Positions 63,574 through 64,000 of a DNA stretch of 64,000 nucleotides are shown here, in pieces. The first letter of the stretch is position 1. Each line of letters begins with the position of its first letter. A program made the position numbers and the translations under genes. The stretch covers positions 1-64,000 of the forward strand of contig CANRVB010000013.1 in the NCBI GenBank assembly GCA_947643165.1. Direction: 5' to 3'. The notes beneath the pieces are model-generated. The model was not told the origin of the DNA. It ran no database searches and saw nothing but the letters and a program-made list of their open reading frames with translations. The DNA is from an uncultured Porphyromonadaceae bacterium (GTDB lineage: Bacteria; Bacteroidota; Bacteroidia; Bacteroidales; Muribaculaceae).

Positions 63574-64000
63574 TCAGAACACATACACCAGATTGATCGC
63601 CGCCTTGGTCGGACCAACATAGTTGTGAACCTTGCCTTTCTCTATCTTCCGGCCGCAGCCCTCACACTCATACACATCATATCGTGTGTAGGCCCAGCCT
63701 ATGCCGATCTCCGCCTCAAGGTTCCAGTGCTTGCTCAATAGCCAGCTGTAGCCGTAGGCTATGCCCGCACCTGCATACCACCCCTGGTAACGGTGATCCG
63801 ATAGCGGTCGCAGATCATTGTTCAGAAACTTGAAGCCGTGACCCCAATGCCCGAAGTTGAATTCGCCGCCAAGCAAGTGCGCTCCGAAGAAGTGGCCGCC
63901 CAGTGGTTCGCACAGCCAGTATCTAACCTCTGGCTGCACCATCCAGTGCTTCCATTTCTTACCTCCCGAATGGGTCCAGGGATTATAGTTGCCCGACAGG
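63574..64000 (-). CDS. DUF3575 family outer-membrane protein (5' end outside window)
   Basis: The frame is open to the window edge, so the N terminus is missing; at least 142 residues are visible. The part seen has barrel-like strands (WMVQPEVRYWLCEPLGGHFF, GWYAGAGIAYGYSWLLSKHW) and a CEGCG cysteine pair, and it ends in INLVYVF, a normal barrel C terminus. DUF3575 proteins are found next to DUF3868 genes in pilus loci. It is the first visible gene of the operon, whose promoter must lie beyond 64000. Confidence 0.82.
   Translation of the reverse strand, partial: LSGNYNPWTHSGGKKWKHWMVQPEVRYWLCEPLGGHFFGAHLLGGEFNFGHWGHGFKFLNNDLRPLSDHRYQGWYAGAGIAYGYSWLLSKHWNLEAEIGIGWAYTRYDVYECEGCGRKIEKGKVHNYVGPTKAAINLVYVF

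Overview
The window looks like the chromosome of a gut Bacteroidales, and the style of the genes points to the Muribaculaceae or a close relative (family placement is inference). The evidence is the SusC/SusD pair, TonB-dependent receptors driven by ECF sigma factors, a type V (Mfa-like) pilus operon, many Cys-anchored lipoproteins with no recognisable Shine-Dalgarno sequence, and several promoters of the Bacteroidetes type (TTG, about 20 bp, TAnnTTTG). No prophage, CRISPR array, intact insertion sequence or rRNA operon is visible.

Layout, 0-26.6 kb. A truncated tRNA-Glu and its terminator are followed by a DUF2400 protein and a small membrane-anchored protein. A five-gene minus-strand tripartite efflux operon (ATPase, two MacB-like permeases, HlyD/MacA adaptor, TolC) comes next, then a YidE/AspT-type transporter with a poly-C tract at its start. 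A secreted GH84 beta-N-acetylglucosaminidase, a small transcription unit that may encode a 31-residue basic peptide, a lipoprotein with LEA-like repeats next to a DcaP-type porin, and a divergent glutaminase follow. An AT-rich glycan-uptake locus (ECF sigma, FecR anti-sigma, STN-SusC, SusD, serine-type sulfatase) spans 15.3-23.6 kb. Then come an acyltransferase, an outer-membrane barrel protein and a lipoprotein.

Layout, 26.6-46.4 kb. About 650 bp without a convincing gene lead to an AbiEi/AbiEii toxin-antitoxin pair with a palindromic operator in front and a 23-bp tandem repeat behind. A histidine kinase/response regulator operon is divergent from a TonB-dependent receptor; two 16-bp direct repeats lie between them. 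Facing this receptor is a second receptor unit: small two-helix membrane protein, sigma factor, TonB-dependent receptor and an 8Fe-8S mini-ferredoxin. Next are a Crp/Fnr regulator, an M16 peptidase, tRNA-Gly(CCC), a C1 peptidase, an OmpA-family protein, a GH110 alpha-1,3-galactosidase and CorA.

Layout, 46.5-64 kb. A GltD-like oxidoreductase is divergent from an ABC-F ATPase, which is followed by a Dabb protein, an OPT transporter and a MATE transporter. The window ends inside a minus-strand type V pilus operon: DUF3575, DUF3868/OmpA-like, Mfa1 stalk, FimB/Mfa2 anchor, a fimbrillin-like subunit, a large DUF4906 probable tip and a DUF5106 thioredoxin-like lipoprotein.

Taken together, GH84, GH110, the sulfatase and SusCD suggest foraging on host (mucin-type) glycans, while the pili, efflux systems and envelope proteins suit life on or near the mucosa. 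The least explained items are the small transcript at 11.85-12.17 kb, the sigma/membrane protein/receptor/ferredoxin unit, the direct-repeat-controlled receptor, the Cys-rich glutaminase, and the thioredoxin-like gene attached to the pilus operon. Nothing here is a proven new system.
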